A DNA stretch of 64,000 nucleotides from Caldibacillus debilis DSM 16016 (GCF_000383875.1 NZ_KB912880.1:14108-78107), one strand, 5' to 3'; shown: positions 28,191-37,822, counted from the stretch's first letter. Translations and numbers: made by a program. The notes: generated by a model from the sequence alone, not told the origin.

Positions 28191-28793
28191 TTGAAAGATC
28201 AGAGCCAAAAACCGAAATACAAACAGATCATTGATGCGGCGGTCATCACGATTGCGGAAAACGGATATCATCAGTCTCAGGTCTCGAAGATTGCCAAACA
28301 GGCGGGGGTCGCGGACGGGACGATCTATCTTTACTTCAAAAACAAAGAGGATCTCTTGATTTCCCTGTTTCAGGAGAAAATGGGGCAATTTGTCGAAAAG
28401 CTGAGGGAAGTGATCGACGGAAAGGCGAGCGCGACGGAAAAATTGTATTTGCTGATCGAAAACCATTTCCGCATCCTGTCCCGGGACCCGAAACTGGCCG
28501 TCGTCACCCAGCTGGAACTCAGGCAGACGAACCGGGAACTCCGGGCGAAGATCAACGGAATCCTGAAAAATTATCTGCGGCTGATGGACCAAATTTTGCA
28601 GGAAGGAATAGAAAAAGGGGAATTTTCTCAAGGGCTGGATATCCGCCTGGCCCGGCAGATGATTTTCGGAACGATCGACGAGACGGTGACCACATGGGTG
28701 ATGAATGATCACAAATACGACCTCGTCGGCCTGGCTCCGAAAGTCCATCATATGCTGATCCACGGCTTGGGCGGCGGTGATGAAACCGTTTAA
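28191..28793 (+). CDS. fadR: TetR-family fatty-acid degradation repressor FadR
   Basis: 200 residues from a TTG at 28191 after AAGGTGA. The N-terminal TetR helix-turn-helix is IIDAAVITIAENGYHQSQVSKIAKQAGVADGTIYLYFKNKEDLL, residues about 10-53. The ligand domain follows. Bacillus FadR represses beta-oxidation genes and releases DNA on binding long-chain acyl-CoA. It heads an operon with fadB and etfBA and has its box at its own promoter. Two other genes in the window carry the same box, which extends its likely regulon. Confidence 0.93.
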   Translation: MKDQSQKPKYKQIIDAAVITIAENGYHQSQVSKIAKQAGVADGTIYLYFKNKEDLLISLFQEKMGQFVEKLREVIDGKASATEKLYLLIENHFRILSRDPKLAVVTQLELRQTNRELRAKINGILKNYLRLMDQILQEGIEKGEFSQGLDIRLARQMIFGTIDETVTTWVMNDHKYDLVGLAPKVHHMLIHGLGGGDETV

Positions 28794-28820
28794 TCATCAG
28801 ACGAAGGGGTGTGGGAGAAC

Positions 28821-29594
28821 ATGGCTTTTTTAAACTACCGTACGGAAGGGAAGACGGGGGTGATCGCCATCTCCCGTCCTCCGGCCAATGCCTTGTCCAC
28901 GGAAGTTCTGCAGGAATTGGCGGATCTTTTGACGGCGGCCGAGCGGGATCCCAACGTCCGCGTCCTCGTCATCCACGGGGAGGGCCGATTTTTTTCAGCC
29001 GGGGCCGATATTAAAGAATTTACATCGGTCCGGACCGGCTCCCAATTTTCCGAAATGTCGCGAAGGGGCCAGGAGCTGTTCGAACGGATGGAGCGGTTCC
29101 CGAAGCCGATCATCGCCGCCATCCACGGCGCCGCCCTGGGCGGCGGGCTCGAATTGGCGATGGCCTGCCATATCCGCGTCGTCAGCGAGACGGCCAAGCT
29201 CGGGCTTCCGGAACTGCAGCTCGGCATCATTCCCGGATTTGCCGGGACCCAGCGGCTGCCGAAATACGTCGGCGCGGAAAGGGCCCTCGTGATGATGCTG
29301 ACCAGCGAGCCGATATCCGGAAAGGAAGCGGCGGAACGGGGATTGGCGGGATTTTGTTTTCCGGAAGAAAAGCTGCTTGAGGAAACGATGAAACTGGCAA
29401 AGAAAATCGAAAAGAAAAGCCCCCAATCCATTAAGGCGGTGATCGAACTCGCCAACTTCGCGAAAACCGGACAATTTTACGAAGGGATGAAGAAAGAGGC
29501 CGAATTATTCGGGCAAATCGCCGAAACCGGGGACGCCAAAGAAGGCATTCAAGCCTTTTTGGAAAAAAGGGAACCGAATTTTACCGGAGAATGA
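28821..29594 (+). CDS. fadB: Enoyl-CoA hydratase
   Basis: 257 residues from the ATG at 28821 (GGGGTGTGGGAG upstream). The crotonase fold is clear: oxyanion-hole segments FFSAGADIKEF and AAIHGAALGGGLELAMAC, then LPELQLGIIPGFAGTQRLPKYVG with the catalytic Glu region. It hydrates trans-2-enoyl-CoA in beta-oxidation. Co-transcribed with fadR upstream and etfB downstream (14-bp gap). Confidence 0.95.
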   Translation: MAFLNYRTEGKTGVIAISRPPANALSTEVLQELADLLTAAERDPNVRVLVIHGEGRFFSAGADIKEFTSVRTGSQFSEMSRRGQELFERMERFPKPIIAAIHGAALGGGLELAMACHIRVVSETAKLGLPELQLGIIPGFAGTQRLPKYVGAERALVMMLTSEPISGKEAAERGLAGFCFPEEKLLEETMKLAKKIEKKSPQSIKAVIELANFAKTGQFYEGMKKEAELFGQIAETGDAKEGIQAFLEKREPNFTGE

Positions 29595-29608
29595 GGGAGG
29601 GGTATGGG

Positions 29609-30382
29609 ATGAACATTTATGTGCTGTTGAAAAGAACCTTTGACACGGAAGAAAAAATTTCCGTTCAAGACGGCAAGATCAACGATGACGGCGTCGAATT
29701 CATCATCAATCCGTACGATGAATACGCGGTGGAGGAAGCGATCCGCGTCAAGGAAGCCCACGGGGGAGAAGTGACGGTCATCACCGTCGGCTCCGAAGAA
29801 AGCGAAAAGCAGCTGCGGACGGCCCTGGCCATGGGCGCGGATAAAGCGGTATTAATCAACACGGAAGAGGATTTGGATTCCGGCGATGAATATACGACGG
29901 CGAAGATCATTGCGGAATATTTGAAAGATAAGGAGATTGATATCATTTTCGCCGGCAACGTGGCCATTGACGGCGGCTCCGGCCAGGTCGGGCCGAGGGT
30001 GGCGGAACTGCTCGGCATTCCTTGCATCACGACGATCACCAAATTGGAGATTGACGGAAAAAATGTAAGCGTTATCCGCGACGTGGAAGGGGACGAGGAA
30101 AGGATCGAGGCGCCACTGCCAGTTCTCGTCACCGCCCAGCAGGGGCTGAATGAGCCGAGATACGCTTCCTTGCCGGGGATCATGAAGGCGAAGAAGAAGC
30201 CGCTGGAAGAATTGGAATTGGACGATCTCGGCCTGGATGAGGACGACGTGGCAGCCAAAACGGAGACGGTGGAAATTTTCTTGCCTCCGGAGAAAAAGGC
30301 CGGAAAGATCCTGCAGGGCGAGCTCGCCGATCAAGTCAAAGAATTGGTCTCGCTGCTTCGTAACGAAGCGAAAGTGATCTGA
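29609..30382 (+). CDS. etfB: Electron transfer flavoprotein beta subunit
   Basis: 257 residues from the ATG at 29609, after GGGAGGGG. Typical N-terminus MNIYVLLKRTFDTEEKI; AMP/FAD-region features include NPYDEYAVEEAIRVKE, FAGNVAIDGGSGQVGP and the C-terminal EPRYASLPGIMKAKKKPLEEL signature. With EtfA it carries electrons from acyl-CoA dehydrogenases to the respiratory chain. It is in the FadR-controlled operon. Confidence 0.96.
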   Translation: MNIYVLLKRTFDTEEKISVQDGKINDDGVEFIINPYDEYAVEEAIRVKEAHGGEVTVITVGSEESEKQLRTALAMGADKAVLINTEEDLDSGDEYTTAKIIAEYLKDKEIDIIFAGNVAIDGGSGQVGPRVAELLGIPCITTITKLEIDGKNVSVIRDVEGDEERIEAPLPVLVTAQQGLNEPRYASLPGIMKAKKKPLEELELDDLGLDEDDVAAKTETVEIFLPPEKKAGKILQGELADQVKELVSLLRNEAKVI

Positions 30383-30395
30383 GGAGGGGTTGTAC

Positions 30396-31373
30396 ATGCC
30401 AAGAAAGGTCATCGTTTTAAGCGAAATAAAGGACGGTTCGATCCGCAATGTCTCCTTTGAAGCGATCGCCGCGGGGAAGACCATCGCCCAAGGCGGCGAA
30501 GTCGTCGCCCTCCTGTTGGGGGAATCGGTCGCCCATTTGGCGGATCCGCTTTTCCATTACGGCGCCGACCGGGTGATCGTCATCGAGCATGAAAATCTGC
30601 GCCATTATACGTCCGAAGGGTATTCGCAGGCGTTGATGGAAGTGATTCGCGAAGAACAGCCGGGCGGGATCGTTTTCGGGCACACGGCCCTCGGAAAGGA
30701 TCTTTCGCCGAAGATCGCCACCAAACTGGATTCCGGCCTGGTGTCCGATGTGACGCAAATCGAAGCTTCGGGCGAGGATTTCCTATTTACGCGGCCGATT
30801 TACTCAGGAAAGGCCTTCGAGAAAAAGCGGATCAAGGAAGGGATCCTGTTCATCACCATCCGCCCGAACAACATCCCGCCCCTGGAAAAGGATGAGTCCC
30901 GCACCGGAGGCTTGGAAAAGAAAAACGTAGAGATCAAAGATTTGCGGACGGTTATCAAAGAGGTCGTCCGGAAGACGAGCGAAGGGGTGGACCTGACCGA
31001 GGCCAAAGTGGTCGTATCCGGGGGGCGCGGCGTAAAGAGCGCGGAAGGCTTTGAACCGTTGAAGGAATTGGCCGCTGTATTGGGCGGGGCCGTCGGGGCG
31101 AGCCGGGGGGCATGTGACGCCGGCTATTGCGATTATTCCCTGCAGATCGGGCAAACGGGGAAAGTCGTCACCCCCGATTTGTATATCGCCTGCGGCATCT
31201 CCGGCGCCATCCAGCATCTGGCCGGGATGTCCAATTCGAAGGTGATCGTGGCCATCAATAAGGATCCGGAAGCCAACATCTTTAAAGTGGCCGATTACGG
31301 CATCGTCGGGGATTTATTCGAAGTCGTGCCGATGCTTACGGAAGAAATCAAAAAATTGAAGGCGAACGCGTAA
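30396..31373 (+). CDS. etfA: Electron transfer flavoprotein alpha subunit
   Basis: 325 residues from the ATG at 30396; GAGGAGGGG lies upstream. The C-terminal FAD-binding domain shows [53 protein letters not shown] and [12 protein letters not shown]-like [18 protein letters not shown]. Partner of EtfB. It is the last gene of the operon, with a terminator 30 bp downstream. Confidence 0.97.
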   Translation: MPRKVIVLSEIKDGSIRNVSFEAIAAGKTIAQGGEVVALLLGESVAHLADPLFHYGADRVIVIEHENLRHYTSEGYSQALMEVIREEQPGGIVFGHTALGKDLSPKIATKLDSGLVSDVTQIEASGEDFLFTRPIYSGKAFEKKRIKEGILFITIRPNNIPPLEKDESRTGGLEKKNVEIKDLRTVIKEVVRKTSEGVDLTEAKVVVSGGRGVKSAEGFEPLKELAAVLGGAVGASRGACDAGYCDYSLQIGQTGKVVTPDLYIACGISGAIQHLAGMSNSKVIVAINKDPEANIFKVADYGIVGDLFEVVPMLTEEIKKLKANA

Positions 31374-31399
31374 GTGGTTTCCGACGGCTGGCCTGCCGC

Positions 31400-31433
31400 A
31401 CCGTTTCACGAGAAGATGCGTGAAACGGTTTTT
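31400..31433 (+). terminator. Terminator of fadR-fadB-etfBA
   Basis: ACCGTTTCACG-AGAAGATG-CGTGAAACGGT then TTTTC: a perfect 11-bp stem. Confidence 0.92.
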
Positions 31434-31860
31434 CTTTTGAGCCGGGCGGTTTTGATTGCGGATGCCTGTCCTTTGGATGGCCGAAGCCAATATCATGCGC
31501 TCCGGCAGCCGGGCGGGTTTTGTTTGCGGGCTGACTTGCGGCCCGGTGTTTCCTTTCCGATCCGGAACCGTTGAAGAAAGAACGGTTTTGATTCCGCCCG
31601 GAGCGATACCGGCGAACTTGCGGGATTTTGCCCGAAAAGGGAAGGAGCCGGACGCCATCCGGGAAAGGCGGGACGCCGGCCCCGATGGATGGAATAGGAC
31701 GGGGATCTATTGCCGATAATAACGGATGCCTGCCTGATCGGAACGGCCGGGAACGGACGGCCGGAGGAAAGCGGAATCCGCGGGTTGGAAGACCCGCCCT
31801 TCCATCCGCCCGGCTTTTCCCGGAGGCGCTGTCCGGCGAGCTTAATTGTTCGCATCCTTG
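31434..31860. other. Intergenic region between etfA and trxA
   Basis: About 430 bp, GC-rich, no gene seen. The trxA promoter probably lies at the end: TTATAC at about 31872-31877 resembles a -10. Confidence 0.5.
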
Positions 31861-31911
31861 AAAAAAGGATGTTATACTTGAAGATAACAGAATGAATTGG
31901 GAGGTTATAGA

Positions 31912-32226
31912 ATGGCTATTGTTCACGCGACCGATCAAACTTTCCGCCAAGAAACGAGCCAAGGTCTGGTATTGACCGATTTCTGGGCGAACTGGTGCGG
32001 GCCGTGCCGGATGATTGCCCCGGTGCTGGAAGAGATCGATGCCGAAATGGGAGATAAAGTGAAAATCGTCAAACTGGACGTGGATCAAAATCAGGAAACC
32101 GCCGTCCAATACGGCGTCATGAGCATTCCCACGTTAATTCTCTTCAAAGACGGCGAAGTGGTCGACAAGGTCGTCGGTTACCGCCCGAAGGAAGAATTGG
32201 TGGAATTCATTAATAAGCATCTGTAA
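31912..32226 (+). CDS. trxA: Thioredoxin
   Basis: 104 residues, the standard size, from the ATG at 31912 with GGGAGG upstream. The redox site WCGPCRM is at about residues 28-34, and the cis-Pro loop is [12 protein letters not shown]. It reduces cytoplasmic disulfides and donates electrons to ribonucleotide reductase and others. It lies between etfA and uvrC, as in B. subtilis. Confidence 0.98.
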   Translation: MAIVHATDQTFRQETSQGLVLTDFWANWCGPCRMIAPVLEEIDAEMGDKVKIVKLDVDQNQETAVQYGVMSIPTLILFKDGEVVDKVVGYRPKEELVEFINKHL

Positions 32227-32230
32227 AATA

Positions 32231-32257
32231 GGCAGTCCCCGAAGGGACTGCTTTTTT
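32231..32257 (+). terminator. Terminator of trxA
   Basis: GCAGTCCC-CGAA-GGGACTGC followed by TTTTTT, 5 bp after the stop. Confidence 0.93.
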
Positions 32258-32604
32258 CCTGCCGTCACCGCCAATCTTCGCATCCGGTTTGGTGGATTTG
32301 CACCGAAGGACCGTTTTTCCGGTTTTCCCTTGAGCCCGCGGCCGGTGAAAAGGAAAAAAGGATGCCCCATCCCTGCTTCCGCCAAGGCGATGGGGAGGGA
32401 CGGCTTCCCTGGGATAGGCGTTTCTTCAGAAACGGCCATAAGGCGTGCCTTGGGCAATTGTGGGAAAAGTCCCTTCCCCGTATGGATACTTACCCTTTCG
32501 CCGCATCATGATATTCACTGCACTGCGGCAAACGTCTTCCGATTCAGCCCCCTTTTGCCTACGGCCCTCCTTATCTATTTTTTTTAGAAATTGTAAAGGC
32601 ATTG
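32258..32604. other. Intergenic region before repeat array A
   Basis: About 350 bp; no gene or clear signal seen. GC-rich at first, AT-rich towards the array. Confidence 0.45.
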
Positions 32605-33117
32605 ATGTCAGACAAACGGCAGCGGATGTTGGACACAGGGAACGATGATGGACATTTTTTGTCCGATGATGGACATTTTTTCCCGGATGATGGACATTTT
32701 TTCGTTCATGTTGGACAAATTTTTTTCCATGTTGGACAATAATTTTCAAATGATGAACAAATCGTTGAAAATGTCGGACAGTCCCATGCGGTGTTGGACG
32801 TTTTTTTTCAGATGTTGAACGATCCGGTTGAAATGTTGGACGATCCGTCCCGAAAGGCGAAAGGAATGTTGAACGTTTTTCCCAAGATTTTGGACAAAAA
32901 GGATCTTTGCTTCAACGTTTGGCAAAAAATGTTGGACATTGTGTCTGGGATGTTGAACCATCCGGGGACGAAGAAAATGAAAATGTTGGACATTCCGGTA
33001 AGGGAATCCATAAATGTCGAATATTTCTTCTCTATGTTGAACAATAAACCTCCCATGTTGGACACATGACCATCCGAGTTGGACAATAAACCTTCCATGA
33101 TGATCCATGACCATCCA
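32605..33117 (+). repeat. Repeat array A: 21 cores resembling ATGTTGGAC, mostly 21-bp period
   Basis: Core starts at 32605, 32626, 32645, 32666, 32687, 32708, 32729, 32750, 32771, 32791, 32812, 32833, 32866, 32887, 32929, 32950, 32983, 33034, 33055, 33076 and 33097. Steps are 21 in most cases, otherwise 19, 20, 33, 42 or 51. Cores vary around A-T-G-[AT]-T-G-[GA]-A-C; the rest of each unit is often T-rich. Read on the plus strand the cores give M-[LM]-[DN] heptads in blocks, but the 19 and 20 steps break the frame. On the minus strand they give VQH/VHH repeats. It is intergenic between trxA and uvrC and is related to array B at 55466-55957. No known family recognised. Confidence 0.9.
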
Positions 33118-33337
33118 ACCGGAAATGCCGGGTCCCTGGCGCGCGCCTTGGCCCTCGTACATACCGGGAAAAGGGGGCTGGACCATAGACCATATTTTTT
33201 TATGCACAGGATTTTGTCTTTTCTGGCTCCTCCAACTGTGCATGTTAGCTTTTCCGGAAAATTTTTCTGCGAAACGGTAAAAATATTGGCTGGAATTAAT
33301 GCGCGATATTTTGACCGATGAGAGCTCCCTAAAGGCA

Positions 33338-33437
33338 TGCATCCGTTTGCATTGTCGGATGGGATTAAAAAATGCCCCCACTTACCTGACTCAAACTTGT
33401 ATCCGTTTACATTTCCGGCACGGGGTTAAAAAAATGC
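33338..33437 (+). repeat. Two degenerate repeat units with 60-bp period upstream of uvrC
   Basis: TGCATCCGTTTGCATT at 33338 and TGTATCCGTTTACATT at 33398. Each is followed by GGGRTTAAAAAATGCC-like sequence. Between the array and uvrC I see no gene. The repeats may be regulatory or the trace of a small duplication. Confidence 0.75.
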
Positions 33438-33557
33438 CACATACGCTTGACCGAATCTCGCTTCTTTCCGGGATGACGATTCGGCAAGCCCGATGGTAAA
33501 ATAATAGAAGTTCAAAGGGTGAAAAGCATAAAAGCTGCCATTTCGGAGTTGAAAAAA

Positions 33558-35336
33558 ATGGATGAAAGAAAGAGATTGCAGGAAAAATTGGCCCTCCTTC
33601 CCGATCTGCCCGGCTGCTATCTGATGAAGGACGAGCATGACCAGGTCATCTATGTCGGCAAGGCGAAGGTGCTCAAGAACCGGGTGCGTTCCTATTTTGT
33701 CGGGAGCCATGACGGGAAGACCCAGGCCCTCGTCAACGAGATCCGCGATTTTGAATACATCATCACCTCATCCGATATAGAGGCGTTAATTTTGGAAATG
33801 AATTTGATCAAAAAATACAAACCGAAATATAACGCCATGCTGAAGGATGACAAAAGCTATCCCTTCATCAAATTGACGGCGGAGCGCCATCCCCGCCTGA
33901 TCATTACGAGAAAAGTCAAGCGGGATAAAGGGAAGTATTTCGGGCCGTACCCGAACGTGCGCGCGGCGAAGGATACGAAACGGCTGCTCGACCGGCTGTA
34001 TCCGCTGCGCAAATGCCAAACCCTTCCCGACCGGCCCTGCCTTTATTACCATATCGGCCAATGCCTGGCCCCCTGCATCCATGACGTCCCTGAAGAAACC
34101 TACAAGAAAATGACCGACGAAATCAGCAAATTTTTAAACGGCGGCCATGAAGAAGTAAAAAAACAACTGACGGAAAAAATGCACGAAGCGGCCGAGGCGC
34201 TGGATTTTGAAAGGGCGAAGGAATACCGGGACAAAATCCGCCATATCGAAGTGACGATGGAACAGCAAAAGGTGGCCTTGAACGATTATATCGACCGGGA
34301 TGTGTTCGGATACGCCGTCGATAAGGGCTGGATGTGCGTGCAGGTGTTTTTCATCCGCCAAGGAAAGCTGATCGAGCGGGACGTTTCCATCTTCCCGGTC
34401 TATAATGAGCCGAAGGAAGAAATCTTAACCTTCCTCGGGCAATTTTATGAAAAGGAAAACCATTTTAAACCGAAGGAAATCCTTTTGCCTGCGGAAGTGG
34501 ATGAACAATTGGCCGGGGCCCTGTTAAACGTCCCCGTCATCAAACCGAGGCGGGGGAAGAAGAAGGAACTGGTGCAATTGGCCGTGAAAAATGCCGGCCA
34601 GGCCCTGAAGGAAAAGCTGCTGCTGATGGAAAGGGACGAGGCGAGGACGACCCGCGCGGCGGAAAATCTGGGAAAAATCTTGGGGATCGGTTACCCGCGG
34701 CGCATCGAAGCCTTCGACAATTCGAACATTCAAGGGGTCCATCCCGTATCGGCCATGGTCGTCTTTACCGACGGCAAGCCCGACAAAAAGGAATATCGCA
34801 AGTACAGGGTGAAGACCGTCCAAGGACCGGACGATTTCGAGACGATGCGGGAAATTGCCCGCCGCCGGTACCTGCGGGTGTTAAGAGAAAACCTGCCGCT
34901 GCCCGATCTGATCATCGTCGACGGGGGGAAGGGACAAATCGAAGCGGTGAAGGACGTGTTGCAAAATGAATTCGACCTGGATATCCCCGTCGCCGGGCTG
35001 GCGAAGGATGACCGGCACCAGACCGCCCGTTTGCTGTTCGGCGATCCTTTGGCCGTCGTTCCGCTGGAAAAAAACAGCGAGGAATTTTATTTGCTGCAAC
35101 GCATCCAGGAGGAAGTCCACCGTTTCGCCGTCGCCTTCCACCGGCAGGTCCGGTCGAAATCGATGATCCATTCCGTGCTGGATGAAGTCCCGGGGATCGG
35201 TGAAAAAAGAAAGAAGCTGCTGTTGAAGCATTTCGGATCGGTGAAAAAAATGAAGGAGGCCTCCCTGGAAGATTTCCTGCGCATCGGTCTGCCGAAAAAT
35301 GTTTGCGAGGCGCTGGTCGAAAAATTGAAGGAGTAA
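33558..35336 (+). CDS. uvrC: Excinuclease ABC subunit C
   Basis: 592 residues from the ATG at 33558, nine bases after CGGAG; a GTG 13 codons upstream is less likely. The N-terminal GIY-YIG nuclease is [31 protein letters not shown]. The UvrB-binding UVR motif is [15 protein letters not shown] near 215. The RNase H-like 5' nuclease contains [11 protein letters not shown] and [11 protein letters not shown], and a helix-hairpin-helix tail follows ([16 protein letters not shown]). It makes both incisions in nucleotide excision repair. Length normal (about 590-600). Confidence 0.97.
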   Translation: MDERKRLQEKLALLPDLPGCYLMKDEHDQVIYVGKAKVLKNRVRSYFVGSHDGKTQALVNEIRDFEYIITSSDIEALILEMNLIKKYKPKYNAMLKDDKSYPFIKLTAERHPRLIITRKVKRDKGKYFGPYPNVRAAKDTKRLLDRLYPLRKCQTLPDRPCLYYHIGQCLAPCIHDVPEETYKKMTDEISKFLNGGHEEVKKQLTEKMHEAAEALDFERAKEYRDKIRHIEVTMEQQKVALNDYIDRDVFGYAVDKGWMCVQVFFIRQGKLIERDVSIFPVYNEPKEEILTFLGQFYEKENHFKPKEILLPAEVDEQLAGALLNVPVIKPRRGKKKELVQLAVKNAGQALKEKLLLMERDEARTTRAAENLGKILGIGYPRRIEAFDNSNIQGVHPVSAMVVFTDGKPDKKEYRKYRVKTVQGPDDFETMREIARRRYLRVLRENLPLPDLIIVDGGKGQIEAVKDVLQNEFDLDIPVAGLAKDDRHQTARLLFGDPLAVVPLEKNSEEFYLLQRIQEEVHRFAVAFHRQVRSKSMIHSVLDEVPGIGEKRKKLLLKHFGSVKKMKEASLEDFLRIGLPKNVCEALVEKLKE

Positions 35337-35391
35337 TCTTGCCGAAAAAAACCTGGCGCAAGCGGAGGAAAAGCGGCCTTATCCATCGGGT

Positions 35392-35424
35392 GGAGATCCG
35401 GGCAAAAGAGCGGATCTCCATTTT
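35392..35424 (+). terminator. Terminator of uvrC
   Basis: GGAGATCCG-10-base loop-CGGATCTCC followed by ATTTTG; the T tract is short. Confidence 0.7.
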
Positions 35425-35487
35425 GACCGATCCGGAAGGAAACGCCAGGGAGTCTTCGATGCTTCTCCCCCCATCTTCTTCGCGGCG

Positions 35488-35516
35488 TTGCGAAAATGGA
35501 AAAGCAATGCTATAAT
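35488..35516 (+). promoter_or_regulatory. Sigma-A promoter of lysC
   Basis: TTGCGA (35488-35493), a 17-bp spacer, TATAAT (35511-35516), about 300 bp before lysC. Confidence 0.8.
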
Positions 35517-35547
35517 GGGAGGTAATTTAAAAGGAAAATCAAATACG

Positions 35548-35732
35548 AGGGTGCAGATAGAGGTGCGGGTCTTCAAGAGTAGAGGCTGGAGGAGAACGGG
35601 CTCCGATGAAGGCTTTGAAAGGGGAGAACCGCCGAAGGACGTACGGGCCCTTTCCCGGCGTGCCTGGTCCTGTGGCCGAACAGGTGCAGGACTGTCAAGA
35701 GGAATTCTTGGAGCGCTATCTCACCTGTGTTG
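35548..35732 (+). ncRNA. Lysine riboswitch (L box)
   Basis: Conserved blocks in order: GATAGAGGTGCGG and CAAGAGTAGAGG (35556-35587), AAAGGGGAGAACCGCCGAAGG (about 35618-35638), GGTGCAGGACTGTCA (about 35684-35698) and CTTGGAGCGCTATCTCACCTG closing the five-way junction. A terminator follows at 35759. Lysine binding should stabilise the terminator and reduce lysC transcription. Confidence 0.95.
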
Positions 35733-35758
35733 GCAAACTTTTATGCATTGGCGGCACA

Positions 35759-35789
35759 GGCAATGGGATAATGTCTCATTGCCTTTTTT
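35759..35789 (+). terminator. Riboswitch-controlled terminator of lysC
   Basis: GGCAATG ... CATTGCC followed by TTTTTT, 30 bp before the lysC start. Confidence 0.92.
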
Positions 35790-35819
35790 GCTGACTATTA
35801 TTCGGGGAAGAGGAGAAAA

Positions 35820-37058
35820 ATGGGAAGGATTGTGCAGAAATACGGAGGATCTTCTGTCGCCACCATCGAAAAAATCATCCGCGTGGCGGAACGGATCAAA
35901 CGGACGGCGAAGGAAGGGCATGAAATGGTGGTCGTCGTTTCCGCCATGGGAGACACGACCGATGAGCTCCTCGGCATGGCCAAAAGCATCAGCCTGAACC
36001 CGGACAAAAGGGAACTGGACATGCTTCTCACCACCGGGGAACAGGTCAGCAGCGCCCTTTTGGCCATGGCCCTGCGGGAAACCGGAGAAAAGGCCGTCTC
36101 CCTGACCGGCTGGCAGGCGGGCATACGGACGGAATCCGTCCACGGAAATGCCCGGATCCTGCAGATCGATACGAAACGGATCGAAGAGGAATTGGCGAAG
36201 GGAAAAATCGTCGTCGTCACCGGTTTTCAGGGGGTGACGGAAGCGGGGGAAATCACCGCTTTGGGTCGGGGCGGCTCCGATACGACGGCGGTCGCCCTCG
36301 CCGCCGCCCTCCATGCGGACCGGTGCGAGATCTATACCGACGTGACCGGGGTGTTCACTTCCGATCCCCGGCGGATCCAAAAAGCGCGAAAATTGCCTGC
36401 CGTCTCCTATGACGAAATGATCGAGATGGCCCATTTGGGGGCGCAGGTTCTGCATCCCCGGTCGGTGGAATTCGCGAAAAATTTCCGCGTTCCCCTCGTC
36501 GTGCGTTCCAGCATGTCCGATGAGGAAGGAACCTGGATTGTCGAGGAGGAAAAGATGGAAAAAAATTTGATTGTGCGCGGCGTGGCTTTTGAAAAAAACA
36601 TAACCCGGATCACGGTCCACGGCCTTCCCGATGTGATGGAAAACCTGTCGGCCATCTTTACGGGCCTGGCGCGGGAAAACGTGGATGTGGACATCATCAT
36701 TCAAAATGTTTCCGGAGAAACGGAAAATCAAGTTTCCTTTTCCGTTAAGGACGACCAGCTCAACGATGCCCTTGCCGTCCTGGAGAAATTGAGGGGCGAA
36801 CTGGGATTTAAAAACGTGGAATGGGAATCGGGGCTGGCGAAGGTTTCCATCGTCGGATCGGGGATGGTTTCCAATCCCGGGGTGGCCGCCAAGATGTTTT
36901 CCACGCTGGCGGAAAACGGGATTTTCATCAAGATGATCAGCACCTCGGAGATCAAGATCAGCGTGGTCGTCGATGAGGAGCAAATGATCCGGGCGGCGGA
37001 AACCCTCCACCATGCCTTCGGGCTGGACCGGGCCGAACGGGAAGTCAAAACAAAATAA
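35820..37058 (+). CDS. lysC: Aspartokinase, lysine-sensitive type
   Basis: 412 residues. The kinase domain opens with KYGGSSVAT and has [31 protein letters not shown] and [17 protein letters not shown]. Two C-terminal ACT domains start near residues 265 and 345. It phosphorylates aspartate, the first step to lysine, diaminopimelate, threonine and methionine. GAGGAG precedes the ATG. Lysine riboswitch control upstream fits a LysC-type isozyme. An internal start at codon 246 probably yields a separate beta subunit. Confidence 0.96.
   Translation: MGRIVQKYGGSSVATIEKIIRVAERIKRTAKEGHEMVVVVSAMGDTTDELLGMAKSISLNPDKRELDMLLTTGEQVSSALLAMALRETGEKAVSLTGWQAGIRTESVHGNARILQIDTKRIEEELAKGKIVVVTGFQGVTEAGEITALGRGGSDTTAVALAAALHADRCEIYTDVTGVFTSDPRRIQKARKLPAVSYDEMIEMAHLGAQVLHPRSVEFAKNFRVPLVVRSSMSDEEGTWIVEEEKMEKNLIVRGVAFEKNITRITVHGLPDVMENLSAIFTGLARENVDVDIIIQNVSGETENQVSFSVKDDQLNDALAVLEKLRGELGFKNVEWESGLAKVSIVGSGMVSNPGVAAKMFSTLAENGIFIKMISTSEIKISVVVDEEQMIRAAETLHHAFGLDRAEREVKTK
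36543..36557 (+). promoter_or_regulatory. Internal ribosome site and start for the aspartokinase beta subunit
   Basis: GAGGAGG followed five bases later by ATG at 36555, in frame at codon 246 of lysC. B. subtilis LysC is known to make its beta subunit from an in-frame start at codon 246, so position and signal agree. The predicted product is 167 residues: the two ACT domains. Confidence 0.8.
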
Positions 37059-37085
37059 TCAGCAGGGATCCTCCTGCTGATTTTT
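37058..37085 (+). terminator. Terminator of lysC
   Basis: ATCAGCAGG-GATCCT-CCTGCTGAT followed by TTTT, overlapping the stop codon. Confidence 0.9.
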
Positions 37086-37148
37086 CCGTGTGCGCCCTTT
37101 TCGGGCGCCCTGCCCTCCTACCCGCGGCGGATCCCCGCCGCGGCCGTT

Positions 37149-37598
37149 TTAATCGAAGGGGGCCGTGTCCCATTGGACGAGGAAGCGGACTTTTCCCTCG
37201 TCCTTTTTTAAGGTTTCAAGGGCTTCGGCGAAAACTTTTTTCTGCTGCTGGATCTGCTCCGCAAGGAAACCGGCCTCCAATTGGAAGGTGAGGTTCGTCG
37301 TCCTTTGAATCCGGTTCCGGATCAGTTCGCCGGTCAATTCAAATTCGGCTTCGCGCTTGCCTTCTTTCACAAGCTGCAATTCTCCCCAGCCGGCGTTTAA
37401 AAAAAACTCTTTCATCTCATCCAAGGAAAACAACGGATAATTCCTTGCCAACCGCTTTCCGGCCCAATATAAAATCGCGGGGCGATCCTTTCCCAGGAGA
37501 TCGCTGATCAGTTCTTCCCGGATCAATTCGTAGCCGAAAGCGGGGACGGTCAATGGACTGGCGACGGAAATCGATTTCGCTTGTTCACTTTTTTCCAC
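37149..37598 (-). CDS. yslB: DUF2507 protein YslB
   Basis: 149 residues from a GTG at 37598 (GGGGGA upstream). Recognisable by LPVFGYELIREELISDLLG-like VPAFGYELIREELISDLLG and ILYWAGKRLARNYPL. The fold is shared with V4R-like ligand-binding domains, but YslB's function is unknown. It lies between lysC and sdhC, as in B. subtilis, but is convergent with lysC and divergent from sdhC. Confidence 0.88.
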   Translation of the reverse strand: MEKSEQAKSISVASPLTVPAFGYELIREELISDLLGKDRPAILYWAGKRLARNYPLFSLDEMKEFFLNAGWGELQLVKEGKREAEFELTGELIRNRIQRTTNLTFQLEAGFLAEQIQQQKKVFAEALETLKKDEGKVRFLVQWDTAPFD

Positions 37599-37793
37599 GG
37601 ATAGTCCCCCTTTTATCTATAAGACTATTATATACAATTTTTTCGGGAAAAATCATTTGTTGTGTCGGAAATTATATTAATATATTTTTTCGTCTGCCGG
37701 GACGTCCGCTGTTTTACGGAGAAAACCGAAGATCGGCGGACAAGGAAGGCAAAGAAAAAATTTTTGAAAATTATTAAATGTGTATCCGTTTTC

Positions 37794-37822
37794 TTGACGG
37801 AAAATTATATTAAGAGTAAAAT
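37794..37822 (+). promoter_or_regulatory. Sigma-A promoter of sdhCAB
   Basis: TTGACG (37794-37799), a 17-bp spacer, TAAAAT (37817-37822), 79 bp before sdhC. Confidence 0.82.

Noticed and set aside
32605-33117. CRISPR array
   Set aside because: Conserved cores are only about 9 bp and vary, steps are 21 bp, and there are no uniform repeats of 23-40 bp with unique spacers and no cas genes nearby.
32746-33381. 211-codon minus-strand gene with VQH repeats across array A
   Set aside because: It is open because the 21-bp period keeps any frame open. No ribosome site is seen, and differences between arrays would change residues and add a stop on this strand.
35721-37013. 430-codon minus-strand frame
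   Set aside because: Antisense of lysC without a ribosome site or any family feature.
37120-37142. Terminator for yslB
   Set aside because: A perfect GC hairpin is present (CGCGGCGG/CCGCCGCG) but no T tract follows on the minus strand.
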